A stretch of 64,000 bases of DNA from Sphingobacteriales bacterium (GTDB lineage Bacteria; Bacteroidota; Bacteroidia; Sphingobacteriales; Sphingobacteriaceae): contig JACXVB010000003.1 of NCBI GenBank assembly GCA_014763615.1, forward strand, positions 1 through 64,000. Reading direction: 5' to 3'. Below, piece after piece: positions 33,980 through 41,760 of the stretch (positions are counted from its first letter, which is position 1; each line of letters begins with the position of its first letter). A model generated the notes under the pieces. The model was given only the letters and a program-made list of their open reading frames with translations, did not search any database and was not told the DNA's origin. The translations under genes were made by a program, and so were the position numbers.

Positions 33980-35458
33980 ATGTTAAAGAAGATTTTACCT
34001 ATTATCATTCTTATATCACTATTCTCTTTTAAAGCAAAGGCCAATTTTGATTTCAATAATAATTGTATAGAGGCTTATCATGCAATATTTGACCTGAGAA
34101 TTAATGATGCAAAAGCATTAATTAACAAGGAGAAATCTATACACCCGAACAACGGCGTTATCGTATTATTAGAGAATTACGCTGATTACTTTACTTTATT
34201 GGTATCAGAAAATGAATCGGATTATAATCGATTAAAGAATATTAAAAATTCGCGTATCGCTGCCCTAGAAAACCAAAGTAAGGATTCACCCTATTATCTT
34301 TTCGCACAAGCAGAGGTTTATTTACAATGGGGACTTATTAAAAGCAGATTTCAAGATTATTTTTTATCAGGATTAGACTTTAAAAAAGCTAAAGATTTAT
34401 TGGATGAAAACATCAAAAAATATCCAGATTTCCAGCCTAATATCAAAAGTAGGGCTTTAATTGAAGTGATTATGGGTGCTGTTCCTGCCAACTTAAAAGG
34501 TTTATTATCCACTTTTGGCTTTCGCGGGAATATTAATAAAGGAGAAATAGCGCTAGAACAATTGTATCAAGCGCTATCCAATTCAAAATATAGTTTTTAT
34601 AAAAAGGAAGTCGTTTTTCAGCTTTGCTTAATTGATAATGACATTGTTTCAAATCCAAACAATTTCAAAAAATTAATTAATTACGTTAATACAATGCCCA
34701 ATACAAGCCTTTTAAAAGTATTTTTAAAAGCACATATTTTGCAGAAAAACGGGCATAATGATGAATCCATAGACTTATTATTGAATAGACCTAAAAATGC
34801 TTCTTATTTAAGCTTTCCTGTTTTAAATTACCTTTTAGGTAGTGCCAAATACAACCGAATGGATAGTGATGCCAACGTTTACTTGATCTATTATCTCAAA
34901 GAATACAAAGGCATTAATTATGTAAAAGATGCTTATTTGAAATTAGCTTACTATTATCTTTTAAGAGGAGATAACAGCCATTATCAAGCATTTATCAAAA
35001 TGGTTAAAACACAAGGAAATTTATTTGATGAAAAAGATAAGCAGGCACTCAAAGAAGCGAATGAGGGTAATCCTAATATTGATTTATTAAAAGCAAGGTT
35101 ATATTTTGATGGTGGCTATTATGATAAATGTTTGAACGTTCTCAATCATAAAAACTACAATGAATTTAATTTAAAAAGAGATCAAATTGAGTATTATTAT
35201 AGATTAGGTAGGGTTTACGATAAGCTAAATCAAGATGATAAAGCCTTAATCAACTACCAAAAATCAATTAATTTAGGTCAAAATACTTCCTACTTTTTTG
35301 CTTCAAATGCGGCTTTAATGATGGGTAAAATTTATGAATCAAAAGGAGATAAGAAAAACGCCGTCAATGCTTATAAATTAGCTGCTTCCATGAAAAATCA
35401 TGAATACCAAAACAGCATTGAAACCCAAGCAAAAGAGGCATTAAATCGGTTAGATTAA
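33980..35458 (+). CDS. Exported TPR-repeat protein
   Basis: From the ATG at 33980 the product has 492 residues, with a signal peptide (MLKKILPIIILISLFSFKAKA) and a helical body of tetratricopeptide-like repeats, clearest near the C-terminus (YYYRLGRVYDKLNQDDKALI and SNAALMMGKIYESKGDKKNA). It fits a periplasmic or outer-membrane scaffold. The function is unknown. The frame is open to 33950, but the longer start would lie in the preceding terminator. The gene converges on the fatty-acid-type operon with 2 nt between stops. Confidence 0.82.
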   Translation: MLKKILPIIILISLFSFKAKANFDFNNNCIEAYHAIFDLRINDAKALINKEKSIHPNNGVIVLLENYADYFTLLVSENESDYNRLKNIKNSRIAALENQSKDSPYYLFAQAEVYLQWGLIKSRFQDYFLSGLDFKKAKDLLDENIKKYPDFQPNIKSRALIEVIMGAVPANLKGLLSTFGFRGNINKGEIALEQLYQALSNSKYSFYKKEVVFQLCLIDNDIVSNPNNFKKLINYVNTMPNTSLLKVFLKAHILQKNGHNDESIDLLLNRPKNASYLSFPVLNYLLGSAKYNRMDSDANVYLIYYLKEYKGINYVKDAYLKLAYYYLLRGDNSHYQAFIKMVKTQGNLFDEKDKQALKEANEGNPNIDLLKARLYFDGGYYDKCLNVLNHKNYNEFNLKRDQIEYYYRLGRVYDKLNQDDKALINYQKSINLGQNTSYFFASNAALMMGKIYESKGDKKNAVNAYKLAASMKNHEYQNSIETQAKEALNRLD

Positions 35459-35460
35459 AC

Positions 35461-36108
35461 TTATTGTTGGGTAAATCTTATACGCTTTTGCATCGCTTTT
35501 AAATGATGTTGGTTCACCTTTTCTTTAAATGATTCTAAATCAAAATCATGATTTGTTCCAGCATCTATTAAATGGAAATAAACTGAAGGTTTTAAGCTCT
35601 CAAAATACTCTAATACGTTGCTGCTCCAGATAATCTGGCAATCGCCCTTAACCTGCGTTAAGATATTAGCAATTCCTTCTTTAATTAAAATTTTTCTGAT
35701 ATGCTGAGATTCCATATCGCCCTGTGGAAAAAGTAAAAGTAAATTACCTGGCTTACTTAGCATCTCTGCGGCGTAATTTAAACTTTCGTTTACACTGGCT
35801 TTCCCTCTATTTACCGAAAAACATCCTATGTAGCGTAACCAAGGTCGCATTTGTAACTGCTTTTTAATCACCATAATGTAGGCTTCGTTTATTCTCCGCT
35901 GCTGATTTAGATGATTCCAAATTAAATGATAAGCCCAAACGCCATCCCAAAAACTAAAATGATTTAATGCTAAAAGATAGCTATGATTAGGTTTTAACTC
36001 AACCATTTCTACCACTACCTTCTTAAATTTTAATCGTAGAAGTAGTTTTAAAAGATAACCTATCAACAAAAATATCGGTCTGGGAAGCTTTTTAGGTTTT
36101 ATTATCAT
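35461..36108 (-). CDS. Lysophospholipid-type acyltransferase
   Basis: Last gene of the eight-gene acyl operon. The 215-residue protein belongs to the PlsC/LPLAT superfamily: an N-terminal hydrophobic helix (PIFLLIGYLLKLLLRL), the HX4D catalytic motif in LNHFSFWD (residues about 50-57), and FPQGDMES in place of the usual FPEG block. It should transfer an acyl chain from ACP or CoA to an acceptor at the membrane face. It overlaps the hydrolase gene by 17 nt. In this context it may attach the operon's own acyl product to a lipid or other acceptor. This is inference. Confidence 0.82.
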   Translation of the reverse strand: MIIKPKKLPRPIFLLIGYLLKLLLRLKFKKVVVEMVELKPNHSYLLALNHFSFWDGVWAYHLIWNHLNQQRRINEAYIMVIKKQLQMRPWLRYIGCFSVNRGKASVNESLNYAAEMLSKPGNLLLLFPQGDMESQHIRKILIKEGIANILTQVKGDCQIIWSSNVLEYFESLKPSVYFHLIDAGTNHDFDLESFKEKVNQHHLKAMQKRIRFTQQ

Positions 36109-36925
36109 ACATCAAACGCCAAAGTGCATGCGCAAAGTTATCATTAATCATATCATGATTTTCATCGATGACTATCTCGACAGCGTTTTTAAGCTGAGGT
36201 ATGATCTTTTCTCCAATTTTTTTTGGATAGGATTGATCTCTTTTCCCGAAAACAAAAATCGACTGAATTTGGTGCTGATTGATATGCTCAATAAATTTTT
36301 CATTATCCAATTTTTGAGCTCTGAGATAGGTTAAACAGGCATAAAACGCAAATCTTAACTCTAAAGTGGATAGCTCTGCACACAAAATTTCGTATTCCTT
36401 TTCATCAATTACAGATAGCTTCTTAATCAATTTAATTAAGGATAATAATGCATGATTACTGAGCATCAGCTTTTCAAAAATTTTATTTCCTAGCTTGTTT
36501 CGACTAAAAAAAAGAACCAATTGACCAGATTCAAAAGTAGAAGGTGCTGACATCAGCAGCTCTGAGATTCTATCCGGAAAACACTCAACTAAAGTTCCGG
36601 CATAATAAGTTCCCATAGAGTAACTTAAAATAGCAAACTTTTCAATCCCTTGATGATCGCAAAAATCAATAAATATCTGCGCCAAATCTTCCTTAGAGAT
36701 GGGCTTCTTAATTTCAGAAAGCGTTTGATTATTTAATTTGGTTTGTTTATGAAAAAGCAAATCAAAGCCATAAAAAGTATAATCCCGACCGAAATACTTT
36801 TCCATACAAAGGAACTGTTTTCCGTGCATCCCGAAACCGTGGAAACACAACATTGGCTTAGCCCCATGACCAAATTGATAGTAATGCAATTTTAATAAAG
36901 GATGCAAGAAAAAATCGCTCTTCAT
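36092..36925 (-). CDS. Alpha/beta hydrolase of the acyl operon
   Basis: Preferred start at 36925, where ATGA overlaps the stop of the upstream phosphopantetheinyl transferase gene. This gives 277 residues (an upstream ATG at 36949 would add eight). It has an alpha/beta hydrolase fold with MLCFHGFGMHGKQF (oxyanion region), the nucleophile elbow LSYSMGTYY, the acid in FVFGKRDQSYP and the His in IDENHDMI, so a full Ser-Asp-His triad can be seen. In an ACP-dependent operon it could be a thioesterase that frees the chain, or an acyltransferase. No signal peptide. Confidence 0.82.
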   Translation of the reverse strand: MKSDFFLHPLLKLHYYQFGHGAKPMLCFHGFGMHGKQFLCMEKYFGRDYTFYGFDLLFHKQTKLNNQTLSEIKKPISKEDLAQIFIDFCDHQGIEKFAILSYSMGTYYAGTLVECFPDRISELLMSAPSTFESGQLVLFFSRNKLGNKIFEKLMLSNHALLSLIKLIKKLSVIDEKEYEILCAELSTLELRFAFYACLTYLRAQKLDNEKFIEHINQHQIQSIFVFGKRDQSYPKKIGEKIIPQLKNAVEIVIDENHDMINDNFAHALWRLMYDNKT

Positions 36926-37317
36926 GTCTTCACTAAAGCTAAAGCCCAAACATATTCTCCGTCATGACTTATCGTTAAGCTCACACTGTTATTTGAAAAA
37001 CTATTTGGTAAAATCACTCTGGGTTTTCCCGAGGGTTTTTCTCTAAGAATTTCAATTTTTCCTAAAAAAATCGATTGATTAAATTGTTGTTTTAAAGCCT
37101 TATATACAGCTTCTTTTGCGGCCCAAGTAGATGCAAACCTTAATCTGCTATCCTCAAATTGTTGACAATAGGCAATTTCTTTTGAACTGTAAACTTTGGC
37201 TATAAATTCGGGTGTGAGTAAAGGATAGAAATCAGGCAAAAAAACCAAATCGTTTCCCACTGTGTAAATTTGGTTATTTATAAGATTTTCAAATTTATGT
37301 TGATTAAAGTTCTTCAA
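36922..37317 (-). CDS. 4'-phosphopantetheinyl transferase (AcpS-like)
   Basis: A 131-residue enzyme that would convert an apo-acyl carrier protein into its holo form using CoA. It has the AcpS-type motifs: GNDLVFLPDF (metal-binding Asp), ASTWAAKEAVYKAL (the WxxKEA signature) and SLTISHDGEYVWALAL at the C-terminus. The family member encoded within the same operon as an ACP suggests that it serves that carrier. Its start overlaps the enoyl reductase gene by 14 nt and its stop overlaps the hydrolase start by 4 nt. Confidence 0.88.
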   Translation of the reverse strand: MKNFNQHKFENLINNQIYTVGNDLVFLPDFYPLLTPEFIAKVYSSKEIAYCQQFEDSRLRFASTWAAKEAVYKALKQQFNQSIFLGKIEILREKPSGKPRVILPNSFSNNSVSLTISHDGEYVWALALVKT

Positions 37318-38116
37318 TTCCTAAACCCATAATATTAAATCCTCCATCGGTAAAATGGATGTTTCCTGTTATTTTTTTTGATAAATCAGAGAAATAGAAC
37401 AAAGCAGAGTCGGCAATATCTGATGCAGTAATATTACCTAAAGGAGCTGTAAACTTAGCCATTTTCCTTAGCTTTCTAACACCATAAATTATACCCGATG
37501 AGGTAGTCATTACTAATCCTGAAGAAATCGCATTGACTCTAATTTTCTTATTTCTGAAATAATCCGCAAGATAAATTACAAAATTTTCTAAAGCTGCTTT
37601 ATTCACTGCCATTCCTGCATAAGGGGGGAAAACTCTTTGTGATGCATTATAAGTTAAGGTTAAAATAGAAGAGTTTTCATTTAGAAAAGGCTCAGCAACC
37701 CTACAAATTCTTAATAAGGAATATGCGCTGATATTAAAAGCATCCATCAAATCCTCAAAAGGAATGTTAATATAAGACGACGCCACTTCATTGCTTCCGG
37801 GTAAAGAAGTGCACATCACTTTTAAATTGCCAAATGCAACAGCATGTAAAATATAATCTATGCTGCCTGTTTGATGATAAATATGATGAATAAAGTGTTT
37901 AATCTGCTCCTCTTCGCGAACATCTACTTCTGCACTTAGATTGCTGTCCATACCATGTTTATCCATGAGATACAAAACATCTTCTTTTGTATCAGAAACA
38001 TAGCTTAAGGCTACTTTACAACCTGATTCTTGTAATTTTAAAGCGGTATGAAAAGCGATAGAACTATCATTTCTTACGCCAAAGATTAAAGCTGTTTTTC
38101 CTGTGTTATTAATCAT
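37304..38116 (-). CDS. FabI-type enoyl-ACP reductase
   Basis: A 270-residue short-chain dehydrogenase of the FabI branch: N-terminal GKTALIFGVRNDSSIAFHTA (nucleotide binding) and the catalytic pattern Tyr156, Tyr166 and Lys173 (LTLTYNASQRVFPPYAGMA, then VNKAALE), equivalent to Tyr146, Tyr156 and Lys163 of E. coli FabI. It would reduce enoyl-ACP to saturated acyl-ACP. It overlaps the ketosynthase stop by 1 nt (TAATG). The sequence diverges around PGSNEVASSY and at the substrate loop (IIYGVRKLRKMAKFTAPLGN), so it is probably a paralogue of a housekeeping FabI. Confidence 0.88.
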   Translation of the reverse strand: MINNTGKTALIFGVRNDSSIAFHTALKLQESGCKVALSYVSDTKEDVLYLMDKHGMDSNLSAEVDVREEEQIKHFIHHIYHQTGSIDYILHAVAFGNLKVMCTSLPGSNEVASSYINIPFEDLMDAFNISAYSLLRICRVAEPFLNENSSILTLTYNASQRVFPPYAGMAVNKAALENFVIYLADYFRNKKIRVNAISSGLVMTTSSGIIYGVRKLRKMAKFTAPLGNITASDIADSALFYFSDLSKKITGNIHFTDGGFNIMGLGIEEL

Positions 38117-39465
38117 TAAATATCTTTAGAAATCATCATTGCTGAATTTGTACCTCCAAAACCATAATTTAAACAAACGATATGATTTATTTCCTTTTCA
38201 AAGGTTTTTAGCGGCAACAAATCTCGATAGTAGGCAACGGGATTTTTCGGTCCGTTCCAATTATCTTTTAATTGAAATCCTTCTAGCTCATCATTTAATT
38301 CCTCTGAATTAAGACAAGGAAGAACTTTTTGATTTTGCAACATTAAAAGAGCAGTTATAAACTCAACGGCGCCTGCCGCTCCCAACATGTGCCCAAACTG
38401 AGACTTTGGTGCTGATATATGGTAACCTGAGTTACCTAAAAATTCGGTAACACTAAACAACTCGATAGGATCTCCGGTAAATGTTGATGTTCCGTGTACT
38501 TTTACAACATCTGGCTTAAAATTAATGTCTTTCATTAAACCATTCCACAATCTTATCTGCCCATCAAAAGATGGAGCAAACATATCTCCATCACCATCTG
38601 AGTTGTTAAAATATTCATCAATAACGGCAATAATATTAGCTCCTCGAGATTTTGCAATTTCGTATTCTTCTAAACAGACTATTCCAGCACCGAAAGAACA
38701 TACAAAACCGTTTCTGTCTTTTGCAAACGGACGAGAGCTTTCATGCGGTTCAAAACCCCGACTTAATATCTGCATACCATCAAAACCGATAAAGGTTTCC
38801 AAGGCAGTGCCCTCTATTCCTCCAGTCACTACACGATCTTGTAAACCAAATTTTATGAGTCTGTAAGCATAACCTATATTTCCCAAACCGGTAGCGCATG
38901 CAGATGCCACTGCTTCAACTACGCCTTTATTTTTGATTAAACAGGATACATTTGCCGCCTCGCGATAAACCATCGCTCTTTCAACAGTATGCACCCCAAC
39001 TGATCTGGTTTTTTTACCGTGAACATAAAACTGATGACATGTTGTTCTGGTAACTTCGTTACCTCCTGAAGCGGATGACATCACTACACCTGTTTGTTCA
39101 GAAGTGGTTTCTTTATGCGTCCATCCTGCCATTTTTATGGCATCTTGGGTGGCTAACATCGCCCATATACTTCCCAAATCTGCGGTAGCCAGATTGTTAG
39201 GTGGGATTCTATTTAAATGATCTACAAATATCTCTGGATAGTCTTCAGTGTAAGGATTGTAAATGGGTTCAATATCATTCTCCAAAGGGTCTATGTAAGC
39301 AGACATGACAGAGCGAATTTGTTTGCCATACGACATCGCTTTATCCCATCTCCTAATTAAACTTTGATTGTTAAAAAGCTTTTGAGCAAACTCCTCTGAA
39401 GATTTACAGGTAGGAAATACGCCCCCAAAACCCGTTACCACAACTTTCCTACCTTTTGAAATCAT
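38116..39465 (-). CDS. Beta-ketoacyl-ACP synthase, FabF/KAS II-like
   Basis: The chain-extending condensing enzyme of the operon, 449 residues. Active-site residues are intact: Cys190 (ASACATGLGN), His324 (VKVHGTSTFTGDPIE), Lys354 and His359 (PKSQFGHMLGAAGAVE), with the C-terminal NYGFGGTNSAMM glycine loop. It has an unusual N-terminal insertion (about 40-90, DKAMSYGKQIRSVMSAYIDP and following) compared with FabF. A decarboxylative malonyl-ACP condensation is expected. The start lies 2 nt after the ACP stop. Confidence 0.9.
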   Translation of the reverse strand: MISKGRKVVVTGFGGVFPTCKSSEEFAQKLFNNQSLIRRWDKAMSYGKQIRSVMSAYIDPLENDIEPIYNPYTEDYPEIFVDHLNRIPPNNLATADLGSIWAMLATQDAIKMAGWTHKETTSEQTGVVMSSASGGNEVTRTTCHQFYVHGKKTRSVGVHTVERAMVYREAANVSCLIKNKGVVEAVASACATGLGNIGYAYRLIKFGLQDRVVTGGIEGTALETFIGFDGMQILSRGFEPHESSRPFAKDRNGFVCSFGAGIVCLEEYEIAKSRGANIIAVIDEYFNNSDGDGDMFAPSFDGQIRLWNGLMKDINFKPDVVKVHGTSTFTGDPIELFSVTEFLGNSGYHISAPKSQFGHMLGAAGAVEFITALLMLQNQKVLPCLNSEELNDELEGFQLKDNWNGPKNPVAYYRDLLPLKTFEKEINHIVCLNYGFGGTNSAMMISKDI

Positions 39466-39467
39466 AT

Positions 39468-39728
39468 CTATCCTCTAGCTTTTACTTTAAGAATTAAATC
39501 AACAATATCTTTAACAGTTGAGCCCATTTCGTCGATATCATCATCCTCCAATTCGATATTAAATTTTATCTCAACTTTGGTTGCAATATTAATCAACTCG
39601 GCGGAGGGTACGTTCATGTCTTTCAAGAAATCAGTTTCTTCTGTTACATTTTCTAATCGGCTCGGGTCAACCGTTCTCATCGTTCTCATGATTTCAACCA
39701 ACCCGTCAATAATTTCTTGTCTTTCCAT
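39468..39728 (-). CDS. Dedicated acyl carrier protein
   Basis: An 86-residue acidic four-helix carrier protein. The phosphopantetheine attachment residue is most likely Ser42 in NVPSAELINIA. The usual DSL(E/D) motif of AcpP is replaced by PSAEL, as in some specialised Bacteroidetes carriers. The C-terminal half (FNIELEDDDIDEMGSTVKDI) follows the ACP pattern. It lies 8 nt after the dehydratase gene and 2 nt before the ketosynthase. Its private phosphopantetheinyl transferase is three genes downstream. Confidence 0.85.
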   Translation of the reverse strand: MERQEIIDGLVEIMRTMRTVDPSRLENVTEETDFLKDMNVPSAELINIATKVEIKFNIELEDDDIDEMGSTVKDIVDLILKVKARG

Positions 39729-39736
39729 ATTTAACT

Positions 39737-40330
39737 TTAAAATAAAATATCTTTTTTAATCGCTCTTCCGGTAACATCAAATAGCTCGGCTACTAATTTA
39801 AAATCTTTACTTAAATTATAGTTTTTTAAATCTTCGGCATTAAAATCCTTAAAATACTGTTTTAAATCTAATTCTCGTGGCACTTTATAAATTCTGCCAT
39901 CTGCAATCATTTGTCTAAACTTATAAAATTTAATGTTAGCCATGCAGATAAAAGTCTCATCAACCATCAAATAGTAATGAAATATTACTTGACCAATGCT
40001 GATAAAAGTAGGAACAAATTTTTCTTTTAGCTGTAGCTGATTTAGGTGATGTTTTTTACATTCAGAAAAAACACCACAAGCACCAATACTGGCTTGAGCA
40101 AATGATTCTATCTGATCTACACCTCTAAACAAGTCGAAATGATCTTTTACATCTCTTTTTTTAGGCGTATAGCTGGCTACAATTCCTTTATCGGGCTGAT
40201 GCCATAAAAACTCATCAACCAATCTTTTAGTACTTCCATGCAATAAAGCGTTTTTAGGTGGATAGCCCACTAAATTTTGAATGTCTAAAATCGACTTACT
40301 CAAAACATGCCTCCATTCATATCTATACAA
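39737..40330 (-). CDS. Hotdog-fold dehydratase, FabZ/FabA-like
   Basis: A 197-residue protein (from the ATG at 40330) with the FabZ/FabA catalytic segment DHFDLFRGVDQIESFAQASI. His64 and Glu75 are the probable catalytic pair. The distance between them is 11 residues, against 14 in FabZ, because the PGK-type loop is missing. The region before it (VGYPPKNALLHGSTKRLV) is unlike housekeeping FabZ. It should dehydrate 3-hydroxyacyl-ACP. The ATG overlaps the ketoreductase gene by 31 nt. A TTG at 40303, preceded at 6 nt by GGAGG and overlapping the upstream stop, is a plausible alternative (188 residues). Confidence 0.78.
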   Translation of the reverse strand: MYRYEWRHVLSKSILDIQNLVGYPPKNALLHGSTKRLVDEFLWHQPDKGIVASYTPKKRDVKDHFDLFRGVDQIESFAQASIGACGVFSECKKHHLNQLQLKEKFVPTFISIGQVIFHYYLMVDETFICMANIKFYKFRQMIADGRIYKVPRELDLKQYFKDFNAEDLKNYNLSKDFKLVAELFDVTGRAIKKDILF

Positions 40331-41022
40331 CTCCCATTAATATAGGCTGCCTTATCACTAAGTAAAAATTCTACTAATGCTGCCATTTCTTCTGCCTTCC
40401 CTAAACGATGAGCCGGAACAAACTCTAAATACTTTTGCATCTCCTTTTCAGGGATACGGTTTGTCATTGCTGTTTCAATTAAACCAGGAGCAACGCTTAA
40501 TACTCTAATTTGATTATCTGAATTGATAGCCCCAGATTCTTTAGCTAATGACTTAGAAAAAGCAATTAAACCTGCTTTGGTTGCAGAATAAACTGCCTGA
40601 AAGGCATTGCCTGTTTGTGCCACACACGAGCTAATATTAATAATAGTACCTTTCCCCTTTACACTAAAAATTTTCATGGCAGTTTTCGAAATCATGATGG
40701 GCGCTTTTAAATTTACGGCCATCATCAAATCTATATCTTTTTCAGACTGAAAAATTATTGGTTTATCAAAAGTTAAACCCGCGTTGTTTATTACCGCTAC
40801 TAAATCTTCGCTGTGTTTAGACTTTAACTCTTTACAAAAATTCTGAAGTTGAATCGGATCACTAAGGTCTGCAGCTATCAATTCTACATCATCTCCAAAT
40901 GGATGAAGACTTTCTAAACTTGATGCATGAGCTAAAATTTGAAAATTGGATTTTAGCTGATTTGCAATGGCCAATCCAATTCCTTTGCTAGCTCCGGTTA
41001 CTAATATTTTTGGTTTATTCAC
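40300..41022 (-). CDS. 3-oxoacyl-ACP reductase (FabG-like SDR)
   Basis: First gene of the eight-gene acyl operon, read from a GTG start. The 240-residue short-chain dehydrogenase has the NADP-binding TGASKGIGLA, the NNAG motif, ISSCVAQTG (catalytic Ser) and YSATK (Tyr and Lys), then PGLIETAM. It ends NGSCIDMNGGMF, as FabG proteins do. It should reduce 3-ketoacyl-ACP to the hydroxy form. A 72-nt spacer separates it from the upstream gene, so the operon may start here or include that gene. No clear TAnnTTTG box was found. Confidence 0.88.
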   Translation of the reverse strand: MNKPKILVTGASKGIGLAIANQLKSNFQILAHASSLESLHPFGDDVELIAADLSDPIQLQNFCKELKSKHSEDLVAVINNAGLTFDKPIIFQSEKDIDLMMAVNLKAPIMISKTAMKIFSVKGKGTIINISSCVAQTGNAFQAVYSATKAGLIAFSKSLAKESGAINSDNQIRVLSVAPGLIETAMTNRIPEKEMQKYLEFVPAHRLGKAEEMAALVEFLLSDKAAYINGSCIDMNGGMF

Positions 41023-41094
41023 AAGTCTAAAATAGGAATACTCATTATCAAACTATAACCTCTCCTATATTACAGGTTGTTTATCAAGCTAATT

Positions 41095-41622
41095 TTAATG
41101 GTTGATTGTCACTACTGAAAGTTTGAAATCGTCTTTCATTCTTGGTTTTGCCGGATAAAAAATATTTGCTGTAATGATGGCTGCTGGAAATATGGAGAAA
41201 ACTCCTGCAAATAGAGGAGCTGCATCACTTAAATTTAGTGAATTAGTAGCCAAGTATGCCGCAGTACCCATAACCACATAAGTTGCCACAAAAGTTAGAA
41301 TCATCCCTCCTCCACTAAATTTCTTGATTGCTTTAATATCCTCTACATTTAGGATGATTTCTTTTTTTGATTTAACATCTACTTTCAGCCAAATTTGTTG
41401 TTTACTGATAGAATCAATCTCGCCTCTTAAACCAACCCATTCTGATGTCTTATTGGTGGTCATTTTCAATAACTTTCTAGGATAAACTAAGCGTACATGA
41501 TCTCCAACTTGCAAGGTTTTTTGCTTTTGATCGTAGCTAACCAAAAGCGTATTTTCTTGTGCATCAACTTTAGAGAAAATTAAAAAGCATAAAAATGCTA
41601 AAAAGATTGATTTATAAATCAT
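41095..41622 (-). CDS. Exported membrane protein of unknown function
   Basis: A 175-residue protein with a signal peptide (about 1-22, SKVDAQ), a beta-rich middle region (about 30-100, including VGDHVRLVYPRKLL and EWVGLRGEIDSIS, resembling small barrel domains) and two hydrophobic segments (about 107-126 and 135-155). I do not recognise the family. It lies 72 nt upstream of the acyl operon on the same strand and is divergent from rpsP. It may be cotranscribed with the operon or be independent. Confidence 0.6.
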   Translation of the reverse strand: MIYKSIFLAFLCFLIFSKVDAQENTLLVSYDQKQKTLQVGDHVRLVYPRKLLKMTTNKTSEWVGLRGEIDSISKQQIWLKVDVKSKKEIILNVEDIKAIKKFSGGGMILTFVATYVVMGTAAYLATNSLNLSDAAPLFAGVFSIFPAAIITANIFYPAKPRMKDDFKLSVVTINH

Positions 41623-41704
41623 AGCTAAAAGTAATCAGTTTTTTTAAAACTGATCTTCAAAAAAATAATTTTCTGACTTATACTGATTTATACTTCAAAA
41701 ATCG

Positions 41705-41734
41705 TAAGTTTGCGTCCCTTTTCGAGTAAAAGGG
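41705..41734 (+). promoter_or_regulatory. rpsP promoter box and 5'-leader hairpin
   Basis: TAAGTTTG (41705-41712) is a perfect -7 box. Directly after it comes a perfect hairpin, CCCTTTT-CGAGT-AAAAGGG (41716-41734), which would sit at the very 5' end of the transcript, about 27 nt before the rpsP ATG. It could stabilise the mRNA or serve in autoregulation. Confidence 0.5.
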
Positions 41735-41760
41735 GTATTGCAAACTTTAATGTATTAAAA

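Noticed and set aside
38525-38866. A 113-codon plus-strand frame inside the ketosynthase gene
   Set aside because: It is the antisense shadow of a strongly conserved ketosynthase and has no protein-like features.
35461-41022. The acyl operon as a flexirubin or aryl-polyene pigment cluster
   Set aside because: There are no DarA/DarB-type genes, ammonia lyase, LolA-like or MMPL transporter genes, and it includes a FabI-type enoyl reductase that would saturate a polyene.
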